DNA of 64,000 nucleotides from DATLXU01 sp035575515 (lineage in GTDB: Bacteria > Acidobacteriota > Blastocatellia > UBA7656): contig DATLXU010000079.1 in NCBI GenBank assembly GCA_035575515.1, positions 1 to 64,000 of the forward strand. The letters run 5' to 3'. The notes under the pieces were generated by a model, which saw only the letters and a list, made by a program, of their open reading frames with translations, did no database searches and was not told the origin of the DNA. Both the position numbers and the translations under genes were made by a program. Of the stretch, positions 63,124-64,000 are shown piece by piece (positions within the stretch are counted from its first letter, which is position 1; every line of letters starts with the position of its first letter).

Positions 63124-63184
63124 GGCGAGTGGAACAGTCAATCTAACCTTAGTCACTTTATGAGCGGCTTTCATTATCATTCAT

Positions 63185-63204
63185 GGCTTGAAGCGGCTCA
63201 AGCC
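63185..63204. terminator. Small hairpin between convergent genes
   Basis: GGCTTGA-AGCGGC-TCAAGCC, a 7-bp perfect stem without T-tract, lies between the ends of the branching-enzyme gene and the partial gene at the right edge. Confidence 0.35.
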
Positions 63205-63224
63205 GCAGGCGTGAATCCACCACG

Positions 63225-64000
63225 TCATTTCACCCGCGGGCGGTAAATCGCAGTGTGGCGCACCTGCTGGACTATGCGATTTGAGTTTGCGACCAACAGC
63301 AAATCCACGACGACAAACTCATGGCCCTTGCGCTCATAGCAATCGCGTATGCGGCCACGGGCGGAAATGGTTTCGCCGCTGCGCGCAAAGCTCCAGTTAA
63401 TCACATCGCTTGCCGCGTGAATCCATGGGCCGAGCTTGAAGTTGCGCATCAATATCTGATTCGCGAGGTTAAGATAGACAATCGGATGCGCGACTGCGCT
63501 CGGCCCGAAGTAAATCGGCAGCCGCTCGCCTATAATTTCAAGCAAAGACGTATCGGCGAGGTCGAGCCTTTCCGTCACTGCGCCAAGCACCATGCCTTTG
63601 ACAAGCGTTTCGCGCGAAGCGACGCAGCGCGAGGCTGAGGGAGGCAGCGGCTTTTCAGGAAAAAATTCAAGGCGCGGCTCGCCAAGCCACATGAAATCTT
63701 CGTCAATCGTTGCAAGCCCGCTTGCGCACACAGCGCCGTCGTCGCGCGAGGCCGTGACTGTAACTTTGATCGGCTCCGCGCTCGCGTCAACTTCGCCGCG
63801 CACTATAACTTCATCATCTTCATAAAACGGATGATGAAACTTCACCTGCATCGAACCGCGCTCAAGCCATGCCCGCTCGAATCTTTCGACGAGCGGGACT
63901 GTCATATAAGCGTAAACGACAACGCCCGGCACAAGCCCGCCGCGAAATCCGTATTGAGATGCAACCGCATCGTCGTGAATCTTATTTTCGGATTCGACGG
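63225..64000 (-). CDS. Partial gene: MaoC/hot-dog-like acyl dehydratase family protein
   Basis: At least 257 codons, open to the right edge; the GTG at 63932 is internal because upstream codons read NKIHDDAVASQYGFRGGLVP. That N-terminal block, followed by GVVVYAYMTVPLVERF and MQVKFHHPFYEDDEVIVRGE, fits a hot-dog fold of the MaoC type. A second half (LPIYFGPSAVAHPIVYLNLA, WSFARSGETISARGRI) suggests a double hot-dog. The substrate is unknown. The true start lies outside the window. Confidence 0.65.
   Translation of the reverse strand, partial: VESENKIHDDAVASQYGFRGGLVPGVVVYAYMTVPLVERFERAWLERGSMQVKFHHPFYEDDEVIVRGEVDASAEPIKVTVTASRDDGAVCASGLATIDEDFMWLGEPRLEFFPEKPLPPSASRCVASRETLVKGMVLGAVTERLDLADTSLLEIIGERLPIYFGPSAVAHPIVYLNLANQILMRNFKLGPWIHAASDVINWSFARSGETISARGRIRDCYERKGHEFVVVDLLLVANSNRIVQQVRHTAIYRPRVK

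Overview
The window looks like a chromosomal segment of an acidobacterium, most likely of the Blastocatellia type, from a metagenome or little-studied isolate. The grounds are inferential: a large Oar-like TonB receptor with an N-terminal carboxypeptidase-regulatory domain, a TPR/FG-GAP/UnbV (CRTAC1-type) protein, a two-component-propeller/protein-kinase protein, PilZ-DUF4388, and a caa3 oxidase linked to a lanthanide-type alcohol dehydrogenase. Genes are GC-rich and tightly packed, often with ATGA stop/start overlaps. No rRNA, tRNA, CRISPR array, prophage or transposase gene was seen.

Layout. 0-3 kb: an AT-richer island with a promoter whose spacer holds an 11-G run, two secreted proteins, and a 52-bp leader repeat at both ends. 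3-9 kb: secreted protein, anti-sigma and ECF sigma pair, hutI, a palindromic mobile repeat, and a HerA-type translocase. 9-13 kb: subtilisin-like protease, then a coupled operon of lipoprotein, atypical Nramp transporter and two small PRC-barrel-like proteins. 13-22 kb: a respiratory module (minus strand) of PQQ alcohol dehydrogenase, XoxJ-like binding protein, cytochrome c, coxB, coxA, coxC, a small membrane protein and ctaG; two copies of the palindromic repeat sit at the two ends of the binding-protein gene. 22-30 kb: YetF-like protein, methyltransferase, hybrid histidine kinase with a decayed MEDS-domain remnant in front, and an SPFH protein with three tandem modules. 30-39 kb: TonB receptor, alaS, PilZ-DUF4388, recX-pilT. 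39-48 kb: leaderless CRTAC1-type protein, O-methyltransferase, propeller-kinase chimera, a frameshifted HEAT-repeat DNA methyltransferase and a small ORF. 48-54 kb: TPR lipoprotein, gyrA, HD hydrolase, PlsC, two elaborate palindromic elements, SYLF protein. 54-64 kb: a decaying single-chain restriction-modification gene, a polyamine cluster (speA, deoxyhypusine-synthase-like gene, speB), DUF4912 plus GH57 branching enzyme, and a partial hot-dog protein at the right edge.

The most unusual signal is not a protein. At least nine short gaps between same-direction genes are filled almost end to end by imperfect inverted repeats. Their arms stutter a short word that differs at each locus (for example GGCAAAA, GATGAAG, GGCAGTA, GTCCTTT, GAAACCA). 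Each lies immediately 5' of a gene, and several run into coding sequence, including the signal-peptide region of ctaG. A separate family of three longer elements has GGGCAGGG-CTTGT-CCCTGCCC hairpins at its ends. Two unrelated DNA methyltransferase genes are both damaged (frameshifts; catalytic Tyr to Cys plus a Trp-to-stop change), which suggests repeated acquisition and loss of modification systems.
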